A stretch of DNA of 64,000 nt from VXNE01 sp965206615 (lineage in GTDB: Bacteria > Pseudomonadota > Gammaproteobacteria > Pseudomonadales > Azotimanducaceae), in NCBI GenBank assembly GCA_965206615.1, contig OZ242219.1, positions 186,001 through 250,000 on the forward strand. Direction: 5' to 3'. The position numbers and the translations under genes are program-made. Each line of letters begins with the position of its first letter. Position 1 is the stretch's first letter. The notes under the pieces were generated by a model. The model was given only the letters and a program-made list of their open reading frames with translations, had not been told where the DNA came from and made no database searches. Below, piece by piece: positions 16,315-27,800 of the stretch.

Positions 16315-19300
16315 ATGACCGCACAGTACACCCCCAGCCTGGCCCCCTCTGTCGTGGGGACCCGACTCCCGCGCCATGGCATGTGCGCCTGGGTCGTGGC
16401 GGCGACGATACTGTCCCTCGCCACGCTCGGGGCGGCTGCCCAGGAGACAGAGCCGCCGCCGTACGTCAGCGCCCAGATCGAGGACCTCACCCTGCACGTG
16501 GACGACCGGCTGTACCGGCTCGATCTGGCGGACTACTTCGGTGGAGCACACCCGGAGTGCTTTGCCGTGTCGTCCGACGACAGCGTGGCGGTGGCGTTGA
16601 TCGCGGGCTTTCAGCTGCGCATCTACGCCGTCGGGCCGGGTACGACGACGGTCACCGCGTCGGTCACCGATCCCAGAGGCTCCGCATCGCAGACCTTCCG
16701 GGTAACCGTGACGAACGAACCGCCGGAACCCGGTGGTGCCCTGGCAGATGCCACGGTGCGAGTAGGCGAGTCCATTGCGGTGGATCTTTCGGAGGCGTTT
16801 TCCAACCCGGTGTTCCGTTACTCGGCGGAGTCTTCGCCGGCGACGGCGGCGGAGGCCTCGGTGGACGGTTCCACGCTGACCCTGACGGGGCGCGAGGCCG
16901 GCGACGCGACCGTGTCGGTGACGGCGACCAACAGCGGGGGCTCTGGGGAAACGCGCTTCGGACTGACCGTCCTGGATGTCCCCCCGGCGATCGCCGCAGC
17001 GCTCGAGCCGGTGTCGGTTCGCGCCGGCGAGACGGCCATGGTCGATCTCTCCAACGCGTTCTCCGGCACGGCACTGGTGCACTCGGCGATGTCCTCCTCG
17101 GAGGAGATGGCGACCGTCTCGGTGGACGGGACGATGCTGACGGTGACCGGTGTGGCAGCGGGTCCGGCGACGGTGACGGTGGCGGCGACGAACAGCGCGG
17201 GCAGCGCCTCGCAGGAAGTCATGATCACGGTGTTGCACGTGCCGCTGCAGGTGCGTGAGCCGATCGAACCCATCTCGGTGTTTGTCGACGACATCACGCA
17301 GGTAGATCTGGCGGGCGCGTTCCTGGGTACGGTGCTGGAGTACTCGGCGATGTCTTCGTCCGAAGAGCTGGCCACGGTTTCGGTAGACGGGACGATGCTG
17401 ACGGTGACCGGTGTGGCCGCGGGTCCGGCGACGGTGACGGTGACGGCGACGAACAGCGCGGAAAGCGCGTCGCAGGAAGTCATGGTCACGGTGATGGATG
17501 TGCCACCGGAAGTGGCGGAGCCGCTCGAGCCGGTGTCGGTTCGCGCCGGCGAGACGGCCATGGTCGATCTCTCCAGTGCGTTCTCCGGAACGGCACTGGT
17601 GCACTCGGCGATGTCCTCCTCGGAGGAGATGGCGACCGTCTCGGTGGACGGCACGATGCTGACGGTGACCGGTGTGGCCGCGGGCTCGGCGACGGTGACG
17701 GTGACGGCGACGAACAGCGCGGGCAGCGCCTCGCAGGAAGTCATGATCACGGTGTTGCACGTGCCGCTGCAGGTGCGTGAGCCGTGACGGTGACGGCGAC
17801 GAACAGCGCGGGCAGCGCCTCGCAGGAAGTCATGATCACGGTGTTGCACGTGCCGCTGCAGGTGCGTGAGCCGATCGACCCATCTCGGTGACGGGACGAT
17901 GCTGACGGTGACCGGTGTGGCCGCGGGTCCGGCGACGGTGACGGTGAAAGCGCGTCGCAGGACGTCATGGTCACGGTGATGGATGTGCCCCCGGCGGTGG
18001 CCGAGCCGGAGCCGGTGTCGGTACTGGTTGGCGAGACGATGAGTGTCGATCTTGCCGGGGCAATCTCCGGCACGGCGCTGGTCTACTCGGCGATGTCCGC
18101 GTCCGAAGAGATGGCCACGGTTTCGGTAGACGGGACGATGCTGACGGTGACCGGCGTTGTCGACGACATCACGCAGGTAGATCTGGCGGAGCGCGTTCCT
18201 GGGTACGGTGCTGGAGTACTCGGCGATGTCTTCGTCCGAAGAGCTGGCCACGGTTTCGGTAGACGGCACGATGCTGACGGTGACCGGTGTTGCCGCGGGT
18301 CCGGCGACGGTGACGGTGACGGCGACGAACAGCGCGGAAAGCGCGTCGCAGGAAGTCATGGTCACGGTGATGGATGTGCCGCCGGAAGTGGCGGAGCCGC
18401 TCGAGCCGGTGTCGGTTCGCGCCGGCGAGACGGCCATGGTCGATCTCTCCAGTGCGTTCTCCGGCACGGCACTGGTCCACTCATCGATGTCCTCCTCGGA
18501 GGAGATGGCGACCGTCTCGGTGGACGGCACGATGGTGACGGTGACCGGTGTGGCCGCGGGTCCGGTGACGGTGACGGTGACGGCGACGAACAGCGTAGCC
18601 AGCGCGTCGCAGGATCTCTCCGTGACGGTCGAGGACGTGCCGCCGGCGGTCGCGGAACCGCTCGCCGACATTGAAGTGCGGGTCGGGGACTCGATGACCG
18701 TCGAGTTGTCCGGTGCGTTTTCCGGAACGGCGCTGGTGTACTCGGCGTCGCCGTCGTCCGATGCGGCCGCCGTGTCGGTCGAGGGATCCTCGCTCACGGT
18801 GACCGGCATGATCGCCGGTCCTGCGGCCGTGACGGTGACGGCCATGAACAGCGCAGCCAGCGCGGACCAGACGTTCGTGGCCACGGTGCGGGATGTACCT
18901 CCGGGCACGGTCGGCATGCTGCCTGACATTTCCCTGGTCGCCGGTGGAGCGCCGGCGGTCATCGACCTGGCCCGGTATTTCAGCGGCAACGCGTTGGTGT
19001 TCGGGGCGACGGAAACGGGTGCGGCGGTGCGGATATCCCTCGCCGGTGCCGAACTGATGGTCGAACCGGCCATAGAGGGCGTCGGGACCGTCTCGGTCAC
19101 CGCGTCGAACACGGAAGGCTCGGTCCTGGTGAACTTCGACGCGACGGTCACGACCGATGCGGCCGAGGTGGATGCAATCGAGCGAAGCCTCGCGGCGATC
19201 GGCGCGGCCACGCTGTCGAGTGTGAACTCCGCCTTTACGGCGCGGTTCCGGGGTCCCGGCGCGGCGGTGCCGGTTGAGGCGTCGTCACTCGGTGCGCAAG

Positions 19301-20673
19301 GCGCGGCGGGAGACTACTTCGCGCTCGGCGGGCCGGGTGGAGGCGTGAGCCCGCTTGGCGGCATGGGCTGGAACGGTGCGGACTGGTCCGGCTCCGACCG
19401 GCGTCGCCAGGATTGGGGACGTCCGGGCTGGAACGGCGCCTCCGCGACCGGCGGCTGGGCGGACAGCCGTCCGGGGGATCCGGCCGGGTACGGTGGGACG
19501 TTCGTCGACAGGAACTTCGTGATGCCGCTCTCGGCGAGCGGCGGCAGTGGAGGCCTGGGCGGTTTCTCGCTGTGGGGCCACGCCGATCGGCAGTCCTTCG
19601 AGGGTGAGGGCATCGATGGCGACCTGACGTCGGTGTACGTCGGTACGGACGCGACGGTCGGCGAGAACTGGCTGGTCGGCATCGCCGCTTCGCAGAGCGA
19701 GGGGGATGTCGACTACCGGTTCGCCGGCGCGGACGCCAGTGGCACGGGCTCCCTGTCGACCGACATGATGACGATATTCCCCTACGTGCGCCTGGACGTT
19801 GACCAGTGCACGGAGTTGTGGGCGGTGCTCGGCTTTGGCTCCGGAGACGTCACCAGCAAGCGGAGCGCGGTGTTCCGCGGCAGCGACGCCGATCTGAGCA
19901 TGTCGCTCGCCTCGTTCGGCGGCAGCCGCGTCGTCGCGGCGGGCGAAGGATGGTCCGTCACTCTGCTGGGAGACGCCGCCACGATACGGCTCGAAACAGA
20001 CGGCAGTATCGGCGCCATCGCCGACGTCGAGGTCGACGTGAGCAGGGTCCGCGCCGGGATCCAGGGCGCCCGCACGATGGTGATGGACGACGGCGCGCGG
20101 GTCGTCCTGTTCGGCGAACTCGCCGCACGTAACGACTCGGGCGACGGCAACACCGGCAGCGGCGCGGAAGTCAGCGCCGGGGTGCGTTACAACACCGCCG
20201 GGCGCATGAGTTTCGAATTCAAGGGGCGCCTCCTCGCCAACCACTCGGAGGACGACGCCGAGGAGAGCGCGTTCAGCATCTCCGCGATGCTGCGCCCGCT
20301 GGCCGACGGCAGCGGTCTGAGCGTCGCCTTGTCCTCGCGGCTCGGCGAACGGTTCGGCATGTCCGGAATGATGCCGGGCATGGACTACGACTACGTACGA
20401 CGCCAGCGGCGCGACCGCACCGACCAATGGGGCTTCGACGCCCGCCTCGGCTACGGCCTGTCGGGCACGGGCCTGCCCGGGGTATTGACCCCGTTTGCCA
20501 CGCTGGACCTGAGCTCTGCCGACCGCCGCGGCGCACGCGTCGGCGTGCGCTTCGACGCGGACGCACCGTTCGTGCGGTTCATGAGCGTCGAACTCACGGC
20601 GGGAAGTGTCTATCACTTCTACGACGACGAGATGGCGGGCCTGGTCGAGTTGCGCGGCGAGGTGCGGTTGTAG
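16315..20673 (+). pseudogene. Repeat-rich autotransporter-like surface protein, scrambled in the middle
   Basis: The gene starts at ATG 16315 with a signal sequence (CAWVVAATILSLATLGAAAQE) and runs through Ig-like/cadherin-like repeats to an in-frame TGA at 17785-17787. From 18208 the same reading frame resumes with more repeats and then a linker and beta-barrel-like C-terminus to 20673 (FGGFSLWGHADRQS-type start, then SVYHFYDDEMAGLVELRGEVRL). Repeat units are 261 bp (87 aa), shown by VSVDGTMLTVTGVAAG recurring at 17131, 17392 and 17653 and again at 18268 and 18529. The 17788-18207 stretch is a jumble of partial units with single-base changes. Since both flanks share one frame, an intact parent gene of about 1,400 codons is likely. 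Function would be cell-surface adhesion or secretion (inference). Its TAG stop is part of a dispersed TAGGGG repeat. Confidence 0.75.
16990..18880 (+). repeat. 261-bp tandem repeats encoding Ig-like modules
   Basis: The region encodes consecutive 87-residue modules with the pattern VPPxVAEPLEPVSVRAGET, then VDLSxAFSGTALVxSAMSSS, then VSVDGTMLTVTGVAAGPATVTVTATNSA. Two unit types alternate (one with VRAGETAMVDLS, one with FVDDITQVDLA). DNA identity between neighbouring units is very high before and after the disrupted part at 17785-18207. Toward the C-terminus the units diverge (18640-18890). Confidence 0.9.
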
Positions 20674-20790
20674 GGGACGGGCTTGCCCCGTCCCGTCTCG
20701 AATTCATGTATGGCCGGGACCGGGCTTGTCCCGTCCCGTTCCTGCGGCTTGCACGACTCCGGGACGGGCGACCGCAAGGGCCGCCTGCAG
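20671..20790. repeat. Dispersed stem-loop repeats after the autotransporter gene
   Basis: Two GGGACGGG-type stem-loops (20671-20696 and 20714-20740) are separated by AATTCATGTATGGCC. A reverse-complement member of the GGGCGACC family lies at about 20763-20785 with a mismatch. The first repeat begins with the TAG stop of the preceding gene. The spacer AATTCATG.A.GGCC also follows the 28603 copy, so the repeated unit is longer than the hairpin. Confidence 0.85.
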
Positions 20791-21088
20791 TCGAGCAAGC
20801 GCTACACCTTGAAGACCACCACCAAAGAGGATGGTCTGATGAGAGGGAAATGCTCCGGCCGCTATTGCGGCCAGAATTGGCACCCCACTCCAATCGGGCG
20901 GTTCGTGTGATCGCCCACTACTTTCTCTCGCAGAGCATCCCTTTCGCCACTTGCCTCAACACGGCCGGCGAGAATCATGGCTTCAACATCTACGAGCATT
21001 GGCGCCGGAGACGCGGCCCATCGCGGCTAACGCCCCCGCTGGGCGGTCGGCAGTTGCAGCACCCTGGCCTGTTGGCTATAAGCAAGCC
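20674..21088. other. Intergenic stretch with repeats and a possible promoter
   Basis: Besides the stem-loops at 20671-20790, no gene is supported in this 415-bp stretch. A TATAAG hexamer at about 21077-21082 lies just before the HTH pseudogene start. Confidence 0.4.
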
Positions 21089-21450
21089 ATGATACTGAGA
21101 AGCATGGTCGCGGAGGGGCGCCGGCGGGCGGGGCTGACCCAGGCCGCATTGGCGGAGCGGGCCGGTGTCGCGCAATCGACGGCATTGAGCGGGCCGGTGT
21201 CGCGCAATCGACGGTGGCGCGCCACGCCGATGGCGGGGGCTGAGTTCGACCCCGAGCGCATGCTGGCCGTACTCGGGGCAGCGGAGGTCCGGTGTGTGCT
21301 GATCGGCGGCATGGCCGCCGTTTGACTGCTCGGCGGCGTTTCTGCGCAACTTGGGCCCGGGCGGCGTGCTGAACCTCACCACGGCATGCGGCGACCTCGA
21401 CGTGACATTCGCGCCGAGCGGTACGGGCGGTTACGCGGAGGGGCGCGCGG
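21089..21450 (+). pseudogene. HTH-nucleotidyltransferase fusion gene, internally deleted
   Basis: ATG 21089 begins an XRE-type helix-turn-helix (SMVAEGRRRAGLTQAALAERAGVAQST). After a linker the product continues FDPERMLAVLGAAEVRCVLIGGMAAV, the start of a minimal nucleotidyltransferase of the kind fused to HTH domains in toxin-antitoxin-like genes. The frame stops at 21325. In the next frame the sequence continues FDCSAAFLRNLGPGGVLNLTT then ACGDLDVTFAPSGTGGYA, a later part of the same nucleotidyltransferase family. An internal deletion of several tens of codons has therefore removed the catalytic middle. A 28-bp direct repeat (two copies at about 21157 and 21187, starting GAGCGGGCCGG) also disrupts the HTH. 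Confidence 0.7.
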
Positions 21451-21843
21451 AAGAGTTACCTGCTCGATCCCGGCCCCATGGCCTCAACGATGAGCCTGTT
21501 CCAATGCGGGTCCGAACGCATCGAGACCGGCGAGACTGCGGTATGGTGATTTCGTACTATCTGGCGATACCTGTTCTGGATCCGGATGAAACGGTGACTT
21601 GTGAGCGTGAGACGGTAGGCGTTGCCACATTGGGAAAAACCACTTGCAGGGCGTGCATCGTAGAGGCCCCCGGCGAGGAGAGCACGGCCAAAAACTGTGC
21701 TTGCCGGTCCGTCACTTCCACTTTGAGCTCCGCCGACGTAACCCGGCCGGAAACCAGCCGGCGCGCATCGGGTGTGGCGGATGCGAGGCGCACATGGGAA
21801 CCGGATCGGCGCTGACAGGCGCGGCCGCCGGGCGTGCACGACG
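21451..21843. other. Intergenic stretch before the giant protease
   Basis: I see no supported gene in these 393 bp. Short open frames exist on both strands (for example minus strand 21557-21793) but have no ribosome site or recognisable motif. The left part may contain eroded nucleotidyltransferase sequence. Confidence 0.35.
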
Positions 21844-24800
21844 GTGAGTTGCAGCTTGCACAGGCGGCATTGGCTGTGGGCCGGAACGTTGTTCACGGTG
21901 CTCCTTATGGTCGGCTACCTCGCCGAGGTTGCGTGGATCCGCCCTGCCGGCATTGAGGCTCCCCTGCCTTCGGCAAGACCGGATGCCGAGCGGATGATCG
22001 CGGCCGCGACCGCGCGGATCGCCGAGGAGAGCCGGCGCGCGCTCCCGCCCCCCGTGGTAGAAGCGGCGCCACGCGTACGCAGCGGCACCGAGGCCGCCGG
22101 CGCCCGCCCCGACTCCCCGCCCACACCGCCGCAGGGCTATGCGCTCGTCGAACACTTCGGCGCGATGGCCAAGGCGCGGATCGCAGGACGAACGGTCGAC
22201 GGACCGCAGGACGAGATTGGCCCTGACTGGCTGGATTCCCCCGACGCCATCGCAGCGTTGACCAGGCAGGCGGCCGCGGCCGGGCGCGACTGGTCGTTCG
22301 GCTGGATTCGCCTGGCGAGGGACACCCGGCGCACGGATCTCGCTCGCGCCCTCGCAGACACGGACGCCGCGATCGTCGGCTCCTCCGGGCCGCTCGTCCG
22401 GGTTCGGCTCCCCGGCGACGCCGTCCGTCTCCGGGAGATCGCGGCGCTCGATGAGGTCGACGGGCTGGGCGCGACCCCCGCAGCGGCCAAGCTCGTAGCG
22501 TTCGGCGACGGGATCACGCCTCCTGGCACCGGTCCGAGGCCCGTCTTCGTCACGCTGATGGCCGAGGACACCGAGGGCCGCTGGCGCAGGGCGATGGAGG
22601 ACCTCGGCGCGGTCGTGGCGGGCTACGACCCCGCGCTGCGGGTTTACCGGGCGAATGCCGACCGCGGCGTGATCGAAGCGCTGGCTGCGGCCGATTTCGT
22701 GCTTGCGGTGGAGCCGATCCCGCTGGTCGAGGCGACCCACGACACGGCCGTGCCCGCGATGGGTGCGGACGCGCTGCGCGCCTGGGACGGAGCCCCGGGG
22801 ATCTTTTCGGGCACGGGCGGCGCATCCGTGCCCATCGCCGTGATGGACACGGGACTCAACATCAACCACCTGGACATCGCCTCGCACCGGGACAGCATCT
22901 GCGGCGCCAACTTCGCGTACAACTCCGGATGGTTCGGTCCGGGCGGGCCCCTCGTCGAGAGCGATGACCTGTGGATCGATGATTTCGGGCACGGGACACA
23001 CGTGACCGCCACGGTCGCCGGCAACGGCTTCGGGCAGCAGCGCTTCGCCGGCATGGCGCCCGGAGTGCGCCACATCCGGTTTGCGAAGGTGCTGGACTCG
23101 TCCGGCTTCGGCTTCGGCGACAGCGTCGCGCAGGGGATGGACTTCCTCGCGCAAGCGTCGCGCTGCAGCGAGGCGGGACGGATGTCCGAGCGGGTGAAAC
23201 CCCTGATCGTCAACATGAGCCTGTCGGCGTCAGCGAGAGTCTTCCGGGGCCGCGAGGTGGGGGCGCGCAAGCTCGACTCGACGGTCTGGAGCCACCGGCA
23301 GCTCTACGTGGTGTCGCAGTCGAATTCGGGCATCAGCGGCTTCTCGGACTACGGCGCCGCCAAGAATTCGCTGGCGGTCGGGGCCGTGATGGACAGCGGC
23401 GACCTGGCGTCGTTCAGCAGCCACGGGCCGACGGCGGACGGCCGGTTGGCGCCGAACGTCGTGGGAACGGGCGTGAGCGTGCATTCCGCGAAGGGTCAGG
23501 GCAGCCGCGTCGGGTACGTCGCGTTCAACGGAACGAGCATGTCATCCCCCGCGGTGGCGGGCGTTGCCGCGCTACTCATGGATGCCGTTCCGGCGCACAG
23601 GGAGCATCCCGCTCTCACGCGGGCGCGGCTGATGGCGAGTGCCGTCCGGCCTGACCCGTGGCTGGACGACGGCGCCGGGTTTCCGTTGCACAACACCAAC
23701 GGGCCGGGACCGCTGCAGGCCCGCTTCGGGATGGGCAAGGTGTCGGCGCGGACTGCGGCGCTCGACCGCGACTCGGCCGATGGGTGGAAGAGCGGCAGCG
23801 CGACCACGGAACTCCAGAACGGCGCATACGCCTACCACGACATCGACGTCCCGGAGGGTGCGAGCCGCCTGGACGTGGTGATGACCTGGGACGAGCCGCC
23901 CGCGGACGCGGTGGCCAGCACGGTCCTGAACGACCTCGACCTGTGGCTGGACCGGGACGCTGACTGCGAGACCGCCGCCTGCGGCGAGCACGTGTCCCGC
24001 TCGCGCGTGGACAACGTCGAGTGGATTGTCGTCAGAAGTCCGGAGCCCGGCACCTACCGCGTGAAAGTGTTGGCGCACCGCGTCTATACCGCAGCGCCCC
24101 GGGCCGCCGTGGCATGGACAGTGATCCGCGGCGCGTCCACGCCGACGCTGGGAATCGAGGCGGACCGCGCGCGCATCGCGGCAACGGGGACCCACGAACT
24201 CACGCTGACGTTGACGTCCGACGCGTATCTGGCTGCCGGGACGCGGTTGCGCGTCGACTGCCGGGCGGGGGGCGCTTCGAAGTGCAACGACCTGGTCACG
24301 ATCGAGAGCGCAGCGCTACTCCGGGAAGACGGCGTCGCAGCGAGTCTGGAGGATGAGCAGGCGGCCCTCCTCCCGTCGGGATACGCGTGGGCGACCAAAT
24401 CAATCAACCTCGGCGCGCCCATGCCGATCGGCGAAGTCGCAGTCGGGGACACTCGGAAAATCACCTTGCTGGTCTCGGTAACGGGAGACGTGGAAGCCGA
24501 CGAGGCGGTCCTCTACTTCACTGCGAGTGCGTGGAACGCCCACTCGGCGTCGGTCTCCGTGGGCGTTGGATCGGGAGACGGAACGGTGCAGGCGTTGGTC
24601 CGGCCGGCCAACGACGCGTTCGCGACCGCCACCGTCATCGAAGGCGAAGAAGGTTCACTTGCGCTGGATCTGCTCCACGCGACGCCCGAGCCCGGGGAAC
24701 CGGTGTTCGACGCTCGGCGCGGCCGTCCCGTGGCTTCCGTCTGGTACACGTGGGCGGCGCCGGCGGATGGCGCGTTCCGTTTCCGCGTGCCGGCGCTCGC

Positions 24801-27800
24801 AGCGGACTACATGGACCGCGACGATGTCGCGCGCTACGACCGTGTCCACGTGTTCACAGGTGACGAGATCGCCGGCCTGCACGAGGTGGCGTCCGCGCTC
24901 TGGCACGCGACGCTATTCGCCGAGCAGGGGTCGACCTACCGCATTCGCGTCAGCGGCGTGTCGAGGGCCGCGCCGATGGACCTGCGCTGGTCGCCCGGCG
25001 ACCGTCCCGTCAACGACGATTTCGCCGAGGCGGTAGTACTCGAAGGCGAATCGGGTAGCTTCGACGGCAGCAGCGCCGGGGCGACCCTGGAGCCCGGCGA
25101 ATCGTTCGGCGCGATGGCGGCGACCACCTGGTTCCGGTGGGTCGCGCCAGACGATGGCCGCTGGCAGTTCCATTCCTCCCGGGGGCGCGTGCTTGTCTTT
25201 GCGGGCGAAGACATCCGGGGGCTGCGCCTGGTCGGAGCCCGGCCGCTGAGTTACGTGCAGGTGTCGGCCGGCGCCGGCATGGAGTACCGCATCGCGGTGG
25301 CCGAGGGGGACGAATACTCGCCGGCGGGCCTGGGCGGCGACTACTCGCTACAGTGGTCGCCGATCACGTATACGGTCGATGGTGACAACGATGCCTTCGA
25401 GGATGCCCGATCGCTGGGCGACGAAGCCTCGTCGGACCAGGTCGTCGAGGTCGACAGCGCTTCGACAGTCGAGCCCGGCGAGCCGGCGGAGACGGGCGTG
25501 AGGACGAATTGGTGGGTGTGGGAGGCGCCGGAGGACGGTCTCCATACCTGGCGGCTGCAGGATGTAGGCGAGGACGTGCCGAGCTATCCGAAGATGCGCG
25601 TGACCCTGTGGACGGGTACGAATGTCGATGACCTCGTGCTGGCCGCCGAGATCGGACCCGGAGCACCGTTCGAGACCCTGCTGGACGCCGTCGGCGGCAC
25701 GACATACTGGATCGCGGCCGGTCTTCGCAACGGGGACGCGGCAGCCTACGGACTGTTCGGGGCCTCGGGGAAGCTGAGTTGGGGGGCGACGCCGGACAAC
25801 GACGAGTCGGCCGGCGCGGTAGCGGTCTCCGGCGCATCGGGGTCGCTGTCGGGAACGACCGCGTTCGCGACCGGCGCCAGGGGTGAACGCAGTGCCGTTC
25901 TCGGTCGCTCGACCCTCTGGTGGACGTACGAAGCCGGGGAATCCGGATGGGTGCGCTTCGCCGTGGACGGCGAGGCCGGGCCGTGGGCGCTGACCGTTCA
26001 CCGGGATGCCGCGGACGGACTCGGCGGCCTGGACGTCCTGGCGTCCAGCGTCCTGCAACGAAGCGACGCGGACACGGTCGAGGTACTGTTCGAGGCGGAG
26101 GCGGGCGTCCGCTACACGATTGCCCTCGGCGTTCGTGGCGGCGGACGCGGCGGCCAGTTCACGCTCCGCTGGGACGATGCCGAAGCACCGGCGTGGCTGC
26201 GCTACGCGGGGCGGCTTGCGGACGGCGATCAGGACTCGGGCGGCGATCCGGTGGAGATCCGCGGTCCGCGCGGCCTCATCGCGCACGCCACGGACAGCGT
26301 GCTTTACCTGGCTTCGGAACTCGGCCTGCAGGTGTTCGAACAGGATCCGGTGACCGGCCGGCTCGATCAGGTTCAGTTGCTGGAGACCGATCTCGATGTG
26401 GACGTTTCCCTGCTCTGGGATCCCCAACGCAACCGGCTGCTGGCGGACGACTGCGGAGAGTGGCGCTCGTTCGAGCCGGGCTCCGACGGCCAGGAACTCC
26501 GCGATCTTGGCGAACTGACGGTCGCGGAGGATCCGGGTAACTGCGCCGGCGATCTGCTGATGGACGCGATGGGCTCGGACGTGTACCGCGTCCGGGACTC
26601 TGGCCTGGACCACTTTCGCGTGGAAGACGGGGGCGGGTTGCGGTTCGTCGCGAGTGTCGATGAGACGATCTCGGGCGGCGCCGTACTGTCGAACGACGGC
26701 GCAACGCTCTATGCGGTCGACATCTTCCGCGGCTTGCACGTGTTCGAGCGTGACACGGACACGGGCACGCTGGCGCGGACGGATGACGAAACGCTCCTCG
26801 AAGTGCGGTACCCGCCGCGGCCTTTGCCGATCGCGATCAGCGACGACGATGGGTACCTGTTCGTCTTCGCTGGCGCCGGGGATCAAACGAATCTCTTCTC
26901 GCTCGCCGATCCGCTGAAACCGGAACGGCTGGCGACGTTGTCGAAGTTCTGGGGCACTGTCTGGCAAGGGGACGAATGTCGCTTTGCCGACAGCCGCATG
27001 GAAGGCGTCGTTGTCGACGTATTCTGCCCGGGCACGGCCTTCACGGCGCGGTGGGACTCCGAGGCCGGCGAGCTTGTGGGGGCAGACGCCATCACCACCG
27101 AGCAGGTGGACCGACTGGGAGGTTCGCTGATGCCCGAGTTCGATGCCCTCGTGGACCTGGCGGTGAGTCCCGACGACAACCACTTGTACGTCGCCACCCC
27201 GAACCACGGGATCCTGATCTTTGCGAGAGGCGGGAGCCCCGTCGCGGAAGAGTTGTCGGGCATGCCGGATCTCGTGATCCAGCGCGCCTGGAGCAGCACG
27301 GCGGCCTCGGCCACCGGGGCTTCCTTCGAGTTGAGCGCCCTCGTCCGGAACCGGGGTGGCGGCCGGGCCGTCACCGCGACCCTTCACTTCTACCGCTCCG
27401 CCGATGCAACGATCTCGTCGGCGGACGCCGAGGTCGGGTCGCTGGCACTGGATGTCCTCGCCGCTTCCGGTACGCGCAGCCGGTCGATCGACGTGACCGC
27501 GCCCTCGGTCGCCGGCACCTACTATTACGGGGCTTGCGTCGATGACGTGGCCAACGAGTCCGACACGGAGAATAACTGCTCCGAAGCCGTGTCCGTAGCG
27601 GTGACTCAAGGCGCTCCGGATCTGGTCGTGGAGGGGATTTCCGTCGACGAGTCCAGCCTGGAGGCGGGAGCATCGTTCACCCTGAGCGCCGTCGCGCGCA
27701 ATCGGGGGCACGGTACCTCGGCGGCCACCACCCTCCGCTACTACCGTTCGGACGACACGACCGTGTCGATCGCGGACGCCGGCGTCGGCACCGACAATCT

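Noticed and set aside
13912..17760. A 1,282-codon open frame on the minus strand with His/Arg repeats
   Set aside because: It is the antisense reading of hyuB and of the repeat-rich autotransporter. The His/Arg pattern comes from the complementary strand of the 261-bp repeats; no start, ribosome site or family supports it.
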